In this document: positions 1 to 7,933 of the stretch, piece after piece
Layout: each line of letters starts with the position of its first letter
Numbering within the stretch: the first letter of the stretch is position 1
DNA from: Flavonifractor sp. An112
Lineage (GTDB): Bacteria; Bacillota; Clostridia; Oscillospirales; Oscillospiraceae
Reading direction: 5' to 3'
Assembly (NCBI RefSeq): GCF_002161085.1
Contig: NZ_NFLU01000009.1
Span: 1-64,000 of the forward strand
DNA length: 64,000 bases
Translations under genes and position numbers: made by a program
The notes under the pieces: model-generated
Told to the model about the DNA's origin: nothing
Databases searched by the model: none
Seen by the model: only the letters and a program-made list of their open reading frames with translations

Positions 1-87
1 GGGTAAGCCCGAGAAAGAAATGCAGTCGGCAAACCTTTCGGGGCCCCTTAAGGGGCTTCGTCCGTATCAGGCCCTTTTAGGGCCTAC

Positions 88-435
88 TCAAGCCTCCGGC
101 TTAGCCGGAGGTTTTGACTCAATCAAACCCAGGTGTGCCAATTTTGCCTCAATTGCGCCCCGGCTTCTTCCGTGCTCTCTGGCAATGGCGGAGAGTTTCA
201 TTCCAGAATAAAACTCATCAACCAATTTATCTTGTTCTGCCTGAGGCCAGGACTTTCCTGCGTTTGGCGTGTTCGCCCCTTTTTTGGCGTCCTGAGTCAA
301 GGAGAGGATATGGTGCAGCGCGCGGATGATATCCGGATGATTGCAAATATGGTTTGGTGGAAAGAGTTCACCAGTAAACGGGTCCATACCGTCCGCCAAG
401 GCGGACAACAGTTCTTTTGCGCGAATAGTATCCAT
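88..435 (-). CDS. Conserved small protein with C-terminal HTH-like region
   Basis: This 115-residue protein starts at an ATG preceded by AAGGAGGC. Residues 1-45 carry a conserved-looking N-terminal segment (DGMDPFTGE, NHPDIIRALH), followed by a linker and, at about 63-105, a short helical region (SWPQAEQDKLVDEFYSG...AIAREHGRSRGAIEAKLAHLG) that resembles the SANT/HTH-type repeat of many small clostridial proteins of this build. DNA binding is therefore inferred, and no pathway can be named. It is transcribed away from padR from its own promoter (487-515). Its last residues are encoded by the hairpin at 93-111. Confidence 0.7.
   Translation of the reverse strand: MDTIRAKELLSALADGMDPFTGELFPPNHICNHPDIIRALHHILSLTQDAKKGANTPNAGKSWPQAEQDKLVDEFYSGMKLSAIAREHGRSRGAIEAKLAHLGLIESKPPAKPEA
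93..115 (+). terminator. Hairpin with T-run at window edge
   Basis: CCTCCGGC (93-100) and GCCGGAGG (104-111) form an 8-bp stem followed by TTTT, which fits an intrinsic terminator for a rightward gene lying left of the window. It overlaps the 3' end of the leftward gene at 88-435. Two other palindromes precede it, GCCCCTTAAGGGGC at 43-56 and AGGCCCT/AGGGCCT at 69-85. Bases 1-87 hold nothing else that I can support. Confidence 0.5.
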
Positions 436-486
436 AGAGCCAGCCTCCTTCCTTTCCGTGCGAAACAGTTCCCTGATGCTGTATTC

Positions 487-515
487 AGTATACTTGGATT
501 ACCAAGATACGGCAA
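487..515 (-). promoter_or_regulatory. Promoter for the 115-residue protein
   Basis: On the minus strand TTGCCG (515-510) and TATACT (492-487) are 17 bp apart, a standard vegetative promoter arrangement about 50 bp upstream of the start codon at 435. Confidence 0.5.
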
Positions 516-536
516 GTAGAGCTGTGCAGTTTTGCA

Positions 537-581
537 TTGACTGAAACACAAGTCCTGCTCTATAATATCTCTATTAGATAT
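537..581 (+). promoter_or_regulatory. padR promoter and candidate operator
   Basis: TTGACT (537-542) and TATAAT (561-566) are 18 bp apart. Overlapping and following the -10 is ATATCT-N5-AGATAT (565-581), an AT-rich inverted repeat ending just before the ribosome binding site. PadR proteins usually repress their own promoter through such repeats, so autoregulation is likely but not shown. Confidence 0.55.
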
Positions 582-594
582 ATTGGAGGGCGTT

Positions 595-1146
595 ATGGAA
601 TACCTGATTTTAGGGCTGCTGATTCTATCTCCCATGACGGGGTATGAGTTGCAGCAATTCATCAAGAAAAACCTGGCCCTGATCTGTTCCCATAGCGCGG
701 GCAGCGTGCAGACGGCTCTTGCCAAGCTGAAGAAAGAGGGCAAGGTGACAGCCTGTGAAGTGATCCAGGGCAAGCGCCGTAAAAAGCGCTTTTCCATCAC
801 GGAAACTGGCAGATCTGTTTTTTCTGCCTGGGTGGCTCAGCCCATGCAGGCGGACAGGGTGAAGAACATGGAGCTATCCCGTCTGTTCTTTGCGGGGCTG
901 GCACGGCCGGAGGAGCGCCTGGCCGCTATTCGGGACTACATCCGGCAGATGAAGGAGACCCGCGGGGTCCTCTGTGCCATTCAGCAGCAATTCCGTCAGA
1001 TGGACCCGCAGGAATTGCCGTCTGGGACCGATTGGTCCCAGATACTGCGCTTCCAGGGATACACCATTCAGTACGGTATCGCCGCCGCTGACTTTGAAAT
1101 TGGCTGGTACAGCCGTCTGCTTCACGAATTGGAGGAACAACCATGA
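595..1146 (+). CDS. PadR family transcriptional regulator
   Basis: This is a 183-residue winged-helix repressor. The start is the ATG at 595, which has GGAGG 5 bp upstream; an in-frame TTG at 583 is rejected because it lies inside that ribosome binding site. The N-terminal PadR wing (about 1-80: EYLILGLLILSPMTGYEL, then basic GKRRKKRFSITETG) is followed by the helical C-terminal dimerisation domain typical of the longer PadR subfamily (about 85-180). The stop overlaps the start of the next gene by 4 bp (ATGA), so the regulator and the flavoprotein are translated together and the latter is the probable target. Confidence 0.85.
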   Translation: MEYLILGLLILSPMTGYELQQFIKKNLALICSHSAGSVQTALAKLKKEGKVTACEVIQGKRRKKRFSITETGRSVFSAWVAQPMQADRVKNMELSRLFFAGLARPEERLAAIRDYIRQMKETRGVLCAIQQQFRQMDPQELPSGTDWSQILRFQGYTIQYGIAAADFEIGWYSRLLHELEEQP

Positions 1147-2516
1147 AAATTCTTGTTTTGAATGCCAGCCCCAAGGGCAAGAATTCCACCACGGTCCACA
1201 CCGCGCTGTATTTGCAGGCGCTGCACCCGGAGCATACCTTCACTGTCCTTCCGGTGGGCCAGCGCATCAAAAGCTATGAGAAAGATTTTGCTCCGCTGCG
1301 AGAGGAATTGGAGCAGGCAGATCTGCTGCTGTTCTGCTATCCGGTCTATACCTTTATTGCGCCCTATCAGCTTCACCGGCTCATCGAGCTCATCAAGGCA
1401 GATGGGGTGGATCTCTCCGGCAAGTTTGCCTCTCAGATCACCACATCCAAGCACTTCTATGATGTGACCGCCCACCGCTATGTGGAGGAAAACTGCTTTG
1501 ATTTGGGTATGAAGGTGGTGCGGGGGCTGTCCGCCGATATGGACGACCTGCTCACCCAGCAGGGGCAGCAGGAGGCACGGAGTTTTTTCGATCAGCTGAT
1601 GTTTTCCTGTGAGCACGGGCTGTTTGTCACACCGCCTGCCAGAGCGCCTCGGCGGGAGAAGCCGGTCTATCAGCCGGTACTGCCCGCTGTCTCCAAAAGC
1701 AAAGAGAAGGATGTTGTGATCGTTACCAACTGCGCCCCTGAGGATGAAAACCTCCGGAATATGATTGCTGATTTCCGTGCCGCGCTGCCCTTTGAGAGCC
1801 GGGTGGTAAATTTGAGGGAGTTTCCCTTTGCCGGTGGCTGCCTTGGATGTTTCGGCTGTGCCATCACAGGGAAATGTGTCTATACCGATGGATTTGACGC
1901 ATTTTTGCGCAATACCATCCAGACCGCCGACGCCTTTGTCTACGCCTTTACCATCTCCGACCATTATACCCACTCCAGCTTCAAATGCTTTGATGACCGG
2001 CAGTTCTGCAACGGCCACCGTACTGTTACCCACGGTACGCCCATTGCCTACCTGATCAGCGGCGACTATCAGTATGAGAGCAACCTGCGCATGATCGTGG
2101 AAGGCCGCAGTGAGGTGGGCGGCAACTATCTGTGTGGCGTGGCCACCGATGAGGGCAATACTGCTGCCGATGTGCAAAATCTGGCCGATGCTGTGGTATT
2201 TGCTATGGAGAAGAAGCTGTCCCGCCCGGCCAATTTCTACGGGGTGGGCGGCATGAAGATTTTCCGGGACCTCATTTATGTTATGAGAGGCATGATGAAA
2301 GCCGACCACAAGTTTTATAAAGAACACGGCATCTACGACTTCCCCCAGAAGCAGAAAAAGCGCATTCTGCAAATGAAGCTGGTAGGTGCCATGCTGGCGG
2401 TTCCCTCTGTGCAGAAGAAGATGAAGGGACAGATGAATCAATACATCATTGGGCCGTACCAAAAGGTGGTGGAGCAGGCAAGGGAAAGAACTGAGTCGAC
2501 AAGAGAATCTTATTGA
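1143..2516 (+). CDS. Tandem NAD(P)H-dependent flavin oxidoreductase / iron-sulfur flavoprotein-like
   Basis: This 457-residue protein holds two flavodoxin-like folds in a row. The first (about 1-165) opens with KILVLNASPKGKNSTT, an FMN phosphate-binding loop. The second (about 188-340) carries CLGCFGCAITGKC, a Cys-rich CxxCxxCxxxxxC patch like that of NADPH-dependent FMN reductases and iron-sulfur flavoproteins of anaerobes. The last 100 residues are basic and helical. It probably reduces quinones, nitro compounds or another electron acceptor in the cytoplasm; the substrate cannot be read from the sequence. It is coupled to padR and is followed by a strong terminator. Confidence 0.75.
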   Translation: MKILVLNASPKGKNSTTVHTALYLQALHPEHTFTVLPVGQRIKSYEKDFAPLREELEQADLLLFCYPVYTFIAPYQLHRLIELIKADGVDLSGKFASQITTSKHFYDVTAHRYVEENCFDLGMKVVRGLSADMDDLLTQQGQQEARSFFDQLMFSCEHGLFVTPPARAPRREKPVYQPVLPAVSKSKEKDVVIVTNCAPEDENLRNMIADFRAALPFESRVVNLREFPFAGGCLGCFGCAITGKCVYTDGFDAFLRNTIQTADAFVYAFTISDHYTHSSFKCFDDRQFCNGHRTVTHGTPIAYLISGDYQYESNLRMIVEGRSEVGGNYLCGVATDEGNTAADVQNLADAVVFAMEKKLSRPANFYGVGGMKIFRDLIYVMRGMMKADHKFYKEHGIYDFPQKQKKRILQMKLVGAMLAVPSVQKKMKGQMNQYIIGPYQKVVEQARERTESTRESY

Positions 2517-2549
2517 GATGTATCTACGCACGAATCATGAACTGACGAT

Positions 2550-2586
2550 AAAAGGGTGCTCCCCGCTGAGCGGAGAGCACCCTTTT
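2550..2586 (+). terminator. Intrinsic terminator after the padR-flavoprotein pair
   Basis: AAAGGGTGCTC (2551-2561) pairs with GAGCACCCTTT (2575-2585), with an inner CCGC/GCGG stem, followed by Ts. Confidence 0.85.
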
Positions 2587-2609
2587 CAGCAAAAATACAT
2601 GGGGCCTTC

Positions 2610-2639
2610 ATGACAATTTTAGCATTGCTGTGCTATACT
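2610..2639 (+). promoter_or_regulatory. Promoter of the eight-gene operon
   Basis: ATGACA (2610-2615) and TATACT (2634-2639, preceded by TGC) are 18 bp apart, immediately after the terminator and 25 bp before the first start codon. Confidence 0.6.
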
Positions 2640-2663
2640 GTAGCAAACAGAAAAAGAAGGGAT

Positions 2664-3242
2664 ATGGACGTGCGGATTTTGATGCTGGGCAACAGTTTTA
2701 CCTTTACCAATCATATGCCTCAGATGCTGGCTCAACTGACTGGGGCGGAAGTGGTCCACCACACCCGGGGCGGGGCGCGGCTGTCGGAGCACCTGAACCT
2801 CAAGACCAAGCTGGGTGCATTAACGCAGGAGGCGCTGGACAAGGAACATTGGGACTATGTGGTGCTCCAGGAGATGAGCCACGGGCCCATAACCGCTCCC
2901 GGCAGCTTCTTTGCCAGCGTGGAGCAGCTCTGCAACAAAATTTGGGAGAATGGGGCAGTCCCCATTCTCTACGCCACCTGGGCTTACCAGAGAGGCGGGG
3001 CCAAGCTGACAGCCAAGGGCTGGGATTATAGTGAGATGGCCCATAAGATGTCTGAAGCCTACCACAAAGCCGCCCGAGAGAACCACGCCCTCCTTGCTGA
3101 TGTAGGGCGGAAGTTTTATGAGTTGTCCGATACTCAGAACCTCTATGCCGCCGATGGCGTGCATCCCAGTGAACTGGGTTCCCGTATCGCGACGGAAACC
3201 ATTGCGGCGGTCATTCAGGAGCAAAAGGAGAAATTACGATGA
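2664..3242 (+). CDS. SGNH/GDSL-type hydrolase (DUF4886-like)
   Basis: This 192-residue cytoplasmic protein starts MDVRILMLGNSFT; the GNSFT block holds the nucleophilic serine of the SGNH fold. DYVVLQEMS supplies the middle block and YAADGVHPSELGS the C-terminal Asp-x-x-His pair. An upstream in-frame start at 2556 is rejected because it lies in the terminator and before the promoter. The family hydrolyses esters; the substrate is unknown. It is the first gene of a tightly packed operon and overlaps the next start by 4 bp. Confidence 0.75.
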   Translation: MDVRILMLGNSFTFTNHMPQMLAQLTGAEVVHHTRGGARLSEHLNLKTKLGALTQEALDKEHWDYVVLQEMSHGPITAPGSFFASVEQLCNKIWENGAVPILYATWAYQRGGAKLTAKGWDYSEMAHKMSEAYHKAARENHALLADVGRKFYELSDTQNLYAADGVHPSELGSRIATETIAAVIQEQKEKLR

Positions 3243-3649
3243 TTCGAGATATCTGCAAAGATGAGACGTTCCTGGCCCAAAAGGCGGTGCCTGCCACGCT
3301 GGGCGATGTTCAAGTGGCTGCCGACCTGCTGGAGACACTGGAGCACCACAAGGCCGGCTGCGTGGGTATGGCGGCCAATATGATTGGGATCAATAAGCGC
3401 ATCATTGCTTTCGATAACGAGGGCAGCTACATGGTCATGTTCAACCCGGAGATCGTTAAAAAGTCCGAGCCCTATGACACGGAGGAGGGCTGTCTCTCCC
3501 TGACCGGCGTCCGCCCGGCCAAGCGGTGGAAGACCATCAAGGTACGCTGGCAGAACGAGAAATTTCAGGAGCGGCTGAAAACCTTCACCGGCTGGACGGC
3601 TCAGATCATCCAGCATGAGATCGACCACTGTGAGGGCATCATCATATGA
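3239..3649 (+). CDS. Peptide deformylase-like metalloprotein
   Basis: This 136-residue protein has the three deformylase motifs: motif 1 as GMAANMIG (about 43-50), motif 2 EGCLS with the metal-binding Cys (about 82-86), and motif 3 HEIDH (about 126-130) with the two metal His and catalytic Glu. In motif 1 the usual catalytic Gln of GxGLAAxQ is Asn, so activity on formyl-Met peptides may be altered. The protein is a little shorter than the 150-190 residues of housekeeping Def. It overlaps both neighbours by 4 bp, which is an unusual context for an essential deformylase and suggests an accessory paralogue. Confidence 0.8.
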   Translation: MIRDICKDETFLAQKAVPATLGDVQVAADLLETLEHHKAGCVGMAANMIGINKRIIAFDNEGSYMVMFNPEIVKKSEPYDTEEGCLSLTGVRPAKRWKTIKVRWQNEKFQERLKTFTGWTAQIIQHEIDHCEGIII

Positions 3650-3960
3650 AAAAGTGCAGGATCACTGTCATGCGCATCACCCGATACGAGGACCTGATGG
3701 CCCAATATGAGAATCCCATCGCTCATGCCTGCGACATGGAGGTGGGCCAAGTCTTTATCGCCAATGGCTGGGAGAAGCCTGTGGGCTTTTGCCAAAGCGC
3801 CTGGGATACCCTCTCGCCCTTTGTGCTGGCCCTAAGCCACGGGGGTGAGAACTTCTACGACGGCTGGATGAAGAACCCCCAATCCGCCATGCTCTCCTGT
3901 AACGACGGGTTCCGGCCGGTGAGCTTTCTGGTGGAAACCCTGGATGAGGACGCGGACTGA
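3646..3960 (+). CDS. TIGR04076 family protein
   Basis: This 104-residue protein matches the small TIGR04076 family in build: a beta-rich start (KKCRITVMRI), a conserved CDMEVGQVFIANGWEKP-type segment and FCQSAWDTLSPFVLALSHGG in the middle, then a Cys near the C-terminus (SCNDGFRPV). The function of the family is unknown. Its start overlaps the deformylase-like stop by 4 bp, and 12 bp separate it from the SDR gene. Confidence 0.75.
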   Translation: MKKCRITVMRITRYEDLMAQYENPIAHACDMEVGQVFIANGWEKPVGFCQSAWDTLSPFVLALSHGGENFYDGWMKNPQSAMLSCNDGFRPVSFLVETLDEDAD

Positions 3961-3972
3961 GGAGGAAACGCC

Positions 3973-4689
3973 ATGTTTGAACATAAAGTTGCCGTGGTTA
4001 CCGGCGGAGCAAAGGGTATCGGCAAGGCGATTGCGGAGGAATTCCGGAAAGCAGGCGCCGAGGTATGCGCGATTGACCTACTTCCCAACGATTATTTTGT
4101 GGGTGATCTGGCCGACCAGACCGTTCTGGAGGATTTTGCCCGCAAGGTGATTGCCGACTATGGTCATGTGGACTTTTTGGTCAATAATGCCCTGCCCCTG
4201 ATGAAGGGCATTGACGCGTGCAGCTACGAGGAGTTCAACTACGCCCTGCGCGTGGGAGTGACCGCCCCCTTTTACCTTGCCAAGCTGTTTGCGCCCCACT
4301 TTGCTCCCGGCGGGGCCATCGTAAATATCTCCTCTTCCCGGGATCGTATGAGCCAGCCCCAGACCGAGAGCTACACGGCGGCCAAGGGTGGCATCTCCGC
4401 CCTGACCCATGCCTTGGCGGTGACTCTGGCCGGTAAGGTGCGGGTAAATTCCATCTCGCCTGGCTGGATCGACACCGACTATACCGTTTATGACGGCCCC
4501 GATGCTGTTCAGCAGCCCGCAGGCCGGGTTGGCAATCCCCTGGACATTGCCAATATGGTGCTCTATCTGTGCTCGGACAAGGCGGGCTTTCTTACGGGGG
4601 AGAACATCTGCATTGACGGCGGCATGACCCGCCAGATGATCTATCACAATGACTTTGGATGGACCCTGCAAGGAGGAAACGGGCTATGA
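3973..4689 (+). CDS. SDR family oxidoreductase
   Basis: This 238-residue classical short-chain dehydrogenase has the Rossmann motif TGGAKGIGKA (about 10-19), NNA at about 75-77, and a catalytic Ser then YTAAK (Tyr-x-x-x-Lys) at about 136-153, ending with the usual NICIDGGMT. It should catalyse NAD(P)-dependent oxidation or reduction of an alcohol/carbonyl in the cytoplasm. GAGGAGG precedes the ATG at 3973. The position beside a flavodoxin suggests a shared redox role, but the substrate is open. Confidence 0.85.
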   Translation: MFEHKVAVVTGGAKGIGKAIAEEFRKAGAEVCAIDLLPNDYFVGDLADQTVLEDFARKVIADYGHVDFLVNNALPLMKGIDACSYEEFNYALRVGVTAPFYLAKLFAPHFAPGGAIVNISSSRDRMSQPQTESYTAAKGGISALTHALAVTLAGKVRVNSISPGWIDTDYTVYDGPDAVQQPAGRVGNPLDIANMVLYLCSDKAGFLTGENICIDGGMTRQMIYHNDFGWTLQGGNGL

Positions 4690-5153
4690 AAACCGCCATC
4701 TGCTACTATTCCCGCCACCATGGGAACACGCTGAACGTTTTGAAGGCCATGGCGGGCGAGGGGGATGTGGACCTGATCGATGTTACCACGCGCCAGACCG
4801 TCCGGCTGGAGAAGTATGACTGTATCGGTTTTGCCTCCGGCATCTACGGTTTTGAATTCCAAAAGGCTGTGGTGGAGTTTGCCCGGCAGTACCTGCCCCA
4901 GGGCAAGCCGGTGTTCTTCGTCTATACCTATGGCGGCGCCAAGGGTAGTGGGGCCAAGGCTGTGGCGAAGATCGCGCAGGAGAAGAACTGCCGGATGCTG
5001 GGGGAGTTTTCCTGCAAGGGCTATGACACCTTTGGCCCCTTTAAGCTGGTAGGCGGTATTGCCAAGGGACATCCGGACGAGCGGGATCTGGAGAACGCCC
5101 GCAGCTTTTACCGGAATCTCAGCAAGACATACGACAGAGGTGGGCAGAAATGA
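4686..5153 (+). CDS. Flavodoxin family protein
   Basis: This 155-residue protein begins MKTAICYYSRHHGNTLNV, the FMN phosphate-binding loop of flavodoxins, with a second FMN-contacting region FVYTYGGAKGSGAKA at about 80-94. It is probably a small electron carrier. The ATG at 4686 overlaps the SDR stop by 4 bp and the C-terminus overlaps the phosphodiesterase start by 4 bp, so coupled translation with both is likely. Confidence 0.82.
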   Translation: MKTAICYYSRHHGNTLNVLKAMAGEGDVDLIDVTTRQTVRLEKYDCIGFASGIYGFEFQKAVVEFARQYLPQGKPVFFVYTYGGAKGSGAKAVAKIAQEKNCRMLGEFSCKGYDTFGPFKLVGGIAKGHPDERDLENARSFYRNLSKTYDRGGQK

Positions 5154-5608
5154 AACTAGCCATTCTCTCCGACACCCACGGCCTTCTGCGGCCGGAGGTG
5201 GTGGAGCAGCTGAAAACCGCCGACGCCATTCTCCACGGCGGCGACATCAATAAACAGAGCATTGTGGACCAGTTGAGGCAATACGCGCCTCTCTATGTGG
5301 TCCGGGGCAACAACGATAAGGAGTGGGCGGAAGACATCCCCCATGATCTTACCATCACCTTGGATGGTGTGACGTTCTATATGGTCCACAATAAGAAAGA
5401 ACTTCCCGCAACGCTTAACGGTGTGGATGTGGTGGTATTTGGCCACTCCCACAAGTATGTGCAGGAGGAGAAGAACGGTATTTTGTGGCTCAATCCCGGC
5501 TCCTGCGGCCCCCGGCGGTTCCATCAGGAGATTACCATGACGATGGCGGAACTGGCAGATGGGGAGATTCGGGTGGAGAAAATCTCCATTCCCCACGAGG
5601 TAAGGTGA
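5150..5608 (+). CDS. YfcE/MJ0936 family metallophosphodiesterase
   Basis: This 152-residue protein carries all calcineurin-like metal motifs in order: SDTHG (8-12), GGD (about 31-33), GNND (about 52-55), a single His in VHNK and GHSH (about 88-91). The family hydrolyses phosphodiester bonds with Mn or Ni. It is full length for the compact YfcE group. It shares a single base (TGATG) with the next gene. Confidence 0.85.
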   Translation: MKLAILSDTHGLLRPEVVEQLKTADAILHGGDINKQSIVDQLRQYAPLYVVRGNNDKEWAEDIPHDLTITLDGVTFYMVHNKKELPATLNGVDVVVFGHSHKYVQEEKNGILWLNPGSCGPRRFHQEITMTMAELADGEIRVEKISIPHEVR

Positions 5609-6153
5609 TGGAACTGGGACTGACTTTCCCCCTCAAGCGATTTTTGAAGATGAAAACGCCGGCCTACGGCACGCAGCCAGACCGGCGTTTCTGCTGGGAC
5701 CTCCATGTCATCGATCTGCGGGGGTGCAAGTGTCTGCTGGCTGTCCACTGTCACAGCCGGTATACCTTTGTACGCTATGATGTAACGCCCCTTCAGTGGG
5801 CGGACCTGCCAGGCCTGTTTCGGGAGGGGCTGAGGGAAAGCTTTATCGCCGCTGGGTTTACCGAAGATCAGGTGAAAACATATCTGCGGCAGGCGGGCGA
5901 GATCGCAATCACCCGCACCCACGGCCGCCGGGAGGTGGCCTTTCTCAACCGGGCCTGGGAGGATGTATTGGCGCTGGATCTGTGCCTGGATACGGATTGT
6001 CAGGCCCAGCCTCTGCTGGACCATGCCGTCAATACAAAGCCCAGCCGGTGCGTGGGCTTTGAGGGGCTTGGAACGAGCCTGGAGCGGGTGAATGCCATAT
6101 ATGAGCATGAGAGGAGACAGGAGTTTGAACAGGGAAGAATGTCTGATTTGTAA
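5608..6153 (+). CDS. DUF6933-like protein
   Basis: This 181-residue protein starts at the ATG at 5608, which overlaps the previous stop. It shows the build of the DUF6933 group: an N-terminal KRFLKM segment, a Trp-rich strand (CWDLHVIDL), a CLLAVHCHSRYT strand resembling the conserved 'sees a number, stores it' core of that family, and a later GEIAITRTHGRREVAFLNRA block. The family has no known function. Assignment is by motif pattern only, so moderate confidence. Confidence 0.6.
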   Translation: MELGLTFPLKRFLKMKTPAYGTQPDRRFCWDLHVIDLRGCKCLLAVHCHSRYTFVRYDVTPLQWADLPGLFREGLRESFIAAGFTEDQVKTYLRQAGEIAITRTHGRREVAFLNRAWEDVLALDLCLDTDCQAQPLLDHAVNTKPSRCVGFEGLGTSLERVNAIYEHERRQEFEQGRMSDL

Positions 6154-6880
6154 GGCGCCTTTGGAATATCTGACCCAGGATGAGGTCATGGAATGCGCCA
6201 TCTGCCATAAGAAGGAGTCCAGCAAAACCCGTTGTGTGGCGGGTCATTATGTCTGCAATGACTGCCATACCCAGGGTATGGACAGTATCTTTGGTCTGTG
6301 TCTCTCTGAGACTTCTGCCGATCCTGTGGCCATTCTCCGCCGGATGATGGAGCTACCATTCTGCCATATGCACGGTCCGGAGCACCATGTAATGGTGGGC
6401 GCGGCTCTGCTTACTGCCTATAAAAACGCCGGTGGTAACTTGGAGTTTGAGAAGTCGCTTCGGGAGATGTATAGCCGGGGCAAGGCGGTCCCCGGCGGAG
6501 CCTGCGGCTTTTGGGGAGCCTGCGGAGCGGGGATCGCCACAGGACAGTTCCTGGCCATTGTTACCCAGTCCACACCCCTGGCCCAGGAACCCTGGGGTTT
6601 GAGCAATCAGATGACCGCCCGGGCGCTGAAGAACATCGGCCGGGTGGGCGGCCCTCGATGTTGTAAGCGGGACTCCTTCCTGGCCATCCTGGCCGCCGTG
6701 GACTTTACCAAGGAGCATCTGGGGGTAGAGATGGAACGGACAATTCCTGTCTGCTCTTACAGTGGCCGGAACAACCAGTGCATTGGCAAGCGCTGTCCGT
6801 TCTCGGCGGCGAAAGCACTTGAAACGAAAGAGATTAAAACTGTTAAACGTGCAAAGCTGGTAAAACTATCTTTGAAATGA
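6125..6880 (+). CDS. DUF5714 domain-containing Cys-rich protein
   Basis: This protein of about 251 residues opens with two zinc-ribbon-like pairs (CLIC, CAIC), followed by CVAGHYVCNDC, and later a Gly/Cys-rich stretch (GGACGFWGACGAG), PRCCKRDSF and CIGKRCPF. This pattern is that of DUF5714 proteins, often found near methyl- or radical-SAM-related genes in anaerobes; a metal cluster is inferred. The start is chosen as TTG 6125 because GAGGAG lies 8 bp upstream; an ATG at 6092 with GGAG is also possible and would overlap DUF6933 by 62 bp. It is the last gene of the operon. Confidence 0.72.
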   Translation: MNREECLICKAPLEYLTQDEVMECAICHKKESSKTRCVAGHYVCNDCHTQGMDSIFGLCLSETSADPVAILRRMMELPFCHMHGPEHHVMVGAALLTAYKNAGGNLEFEKSLREMYSRGKAVPGGACGFWGACGAGIATGQFLAIVTQSTPLAQEPWGLSNQMTARALKNIGRVGGPRCCKRDSFLAILAAVDFTKEHLGVEMERTIPVCSYSGRNNQCIGKRCPFSAAKALETKEIKTVKRAKLVKLSLK

Positions 6881-6884
6881 ATAC

Positions 6885-6920
6885 AGCCCGGAACTTCTGG
6901 ATGATAAGAAGTTCCGGGCT
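6885..6920. terminator. Hairpin between convergent genes
   Basis: AGCCCGGAACTTCT (6885-6898) pairs with AGAAGTTCCGGGCT (6907-6920), a 14-bp stem between the convergent DUF5714 and 68-residue genes. There is no long T-run on either strand, so it may be a 3'-end stabiliser as much as a terminator. Confidence 0.6.
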
Positions 6921-6928
6921 CGTTGTTG

Positions 6929-7135
6929 TTATGCCTGTATTTGTTCCAGTTCCTTCTCAATCAGAGAAACAGCAATCGTAAAGGCCTGGATGCGGCGTCT
7001 GGCCAGTGTGATTTGAGATTTCAATCGGGCGGGATCTTCTTTCCCTTCCAGAGTCTTGACGGTTTCCCGCAGCTTATGCAGGGTAGAGTCGATCTGCCGT
7101 TTGGCCTCCACAAGTTCATCTTTGGTATAGGTCAT
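6929..7135 (-). CDS. Small conserved coiled-coil protein
   Basis: This 68-residue protein is almost entirely alpha-helical with heptad-like spacing (ELVEAKRQIDSTLHKLRETVKTLE, then IAVSLIEKELEQIQA), so a coiled-coil dimer is likely. GGAGGC precedes the ATG. No function can be assigned. It follows the VWA gene by 54 bp in the same direction. Confidence 0.6.
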   Translation of the reverse strand: MTYTKDELVEAKRQIDSTLHKLRETVKTLEGKEDPARLKSQITLARRRIQAFTIAVSLIEKELEQIQA

Positions 7136-7189
7136 GCTTTGCCTCCTAAAATGGACCTTACTTATCGTGGTGTTGCGGGAGAGTATCCT

Positions 7190-7846
7190 TTAGCGGCGGT
7201 TGCTCTTCCGCTTGCGAAAATCCTCCTCAATATCGTCTTTCCAGTGCTCATCCAGCGTAGCACAACACCGGACAGCGGTGACAGCCTGACTCACCACCTC
7301 GTAGTTGAGGCGAGTACCCTCGCTGTCACAGTGGTAGTTTACCGCCCGATCCGGGGCGATGCCCAGCGATCCCGCCGTTTCCACCGCGTCGATGTTGGCA
7401 CCCAAAAAGAGGAACTCCCAGCCGTACTTCTCCTTCTGGCGCTGGATCATGGTTTTGACCTGCTGAGAGGTATAGCGGCGGCTGGCATTCTCCATGCCGT
7501 CGGTGGTGATGACGAAGAGGGTGTGCTCCGGTACATCCTCACTCCGGGCGTATTTGTGAATGTTACCGATGTGATGGATGGCACCGCCGATTGCGTCCAG
7601 CAGGGCGGTGCAGCCCCGGACATAGTATTCTCTGTGGGTAATAGGCTCGACCGCTTCAATTTTTACCCGGTCATGGAGCACCTGGGTATGGTCGTTAAAG
7701 AGAATGGTGGAGACAAAAGCCTCGCCGGGCTCCTTTTTCTGCTTCTCCAGCATGGCGTTGAAGCCGCCGATGGTATCGACCTCCAGTCCCTGCATGGAGC
7801 CGCTGCGGTCCAGGATAAAGACCAGTTCCGTCAAATTCTTTTTCAT
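7190..7846 (-). CDS. VWA domain-containing protein (TerY-like)
   Basis: This 218-residue protein is a single von Willebrand A domain. The MIDAS metal site is seen as DRSGSM (about 10-15), the second-loop Thr in the GCTALLDAIG region (about 79-88) and TTDGMENAS (about 114-122). The start at 7846 has AGGGGG upstream; an in-frame extension to 7933 is rejected because it has no ribosome binding site and encodes a Pro/Arg-rich tail. Stand-alone cytoplasmic VWA proteins of this type scaffold protein complexes or stress (tellurite-type) systems. Here its neighbours are DUF2200 and a macro domain protein. Confidence 0.8.
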   Translation of the reverse strand: MKKNLTELVFILDRSGSMQGLEVDTIGGFNAMLEKQKKEPGEAFVSTILFNDHTQVLHDRVKIEAVEPITHREYYVRGCTALLDAIGGAIHHIGNIHKYARSEDVPEHTLFVITTDGMENASRRYTSQQVKTMIQRQKEKYGWEFLFLGANIDAVETAGSLGIAPDRAVNYHCDSEGTRLNYEVVSQAVTAVRCCATLDEHWKDDIEEDFRKRKSNRR

Positions 7847-7933
7847 AGAAAAATCCCCCTGTTCTGTGTTGTTTGGTTTACGAGCACAGTATAGAGGGAT
7901 TTTATGTTTGTTTGGTCGCCTGGCGGGCGACAA

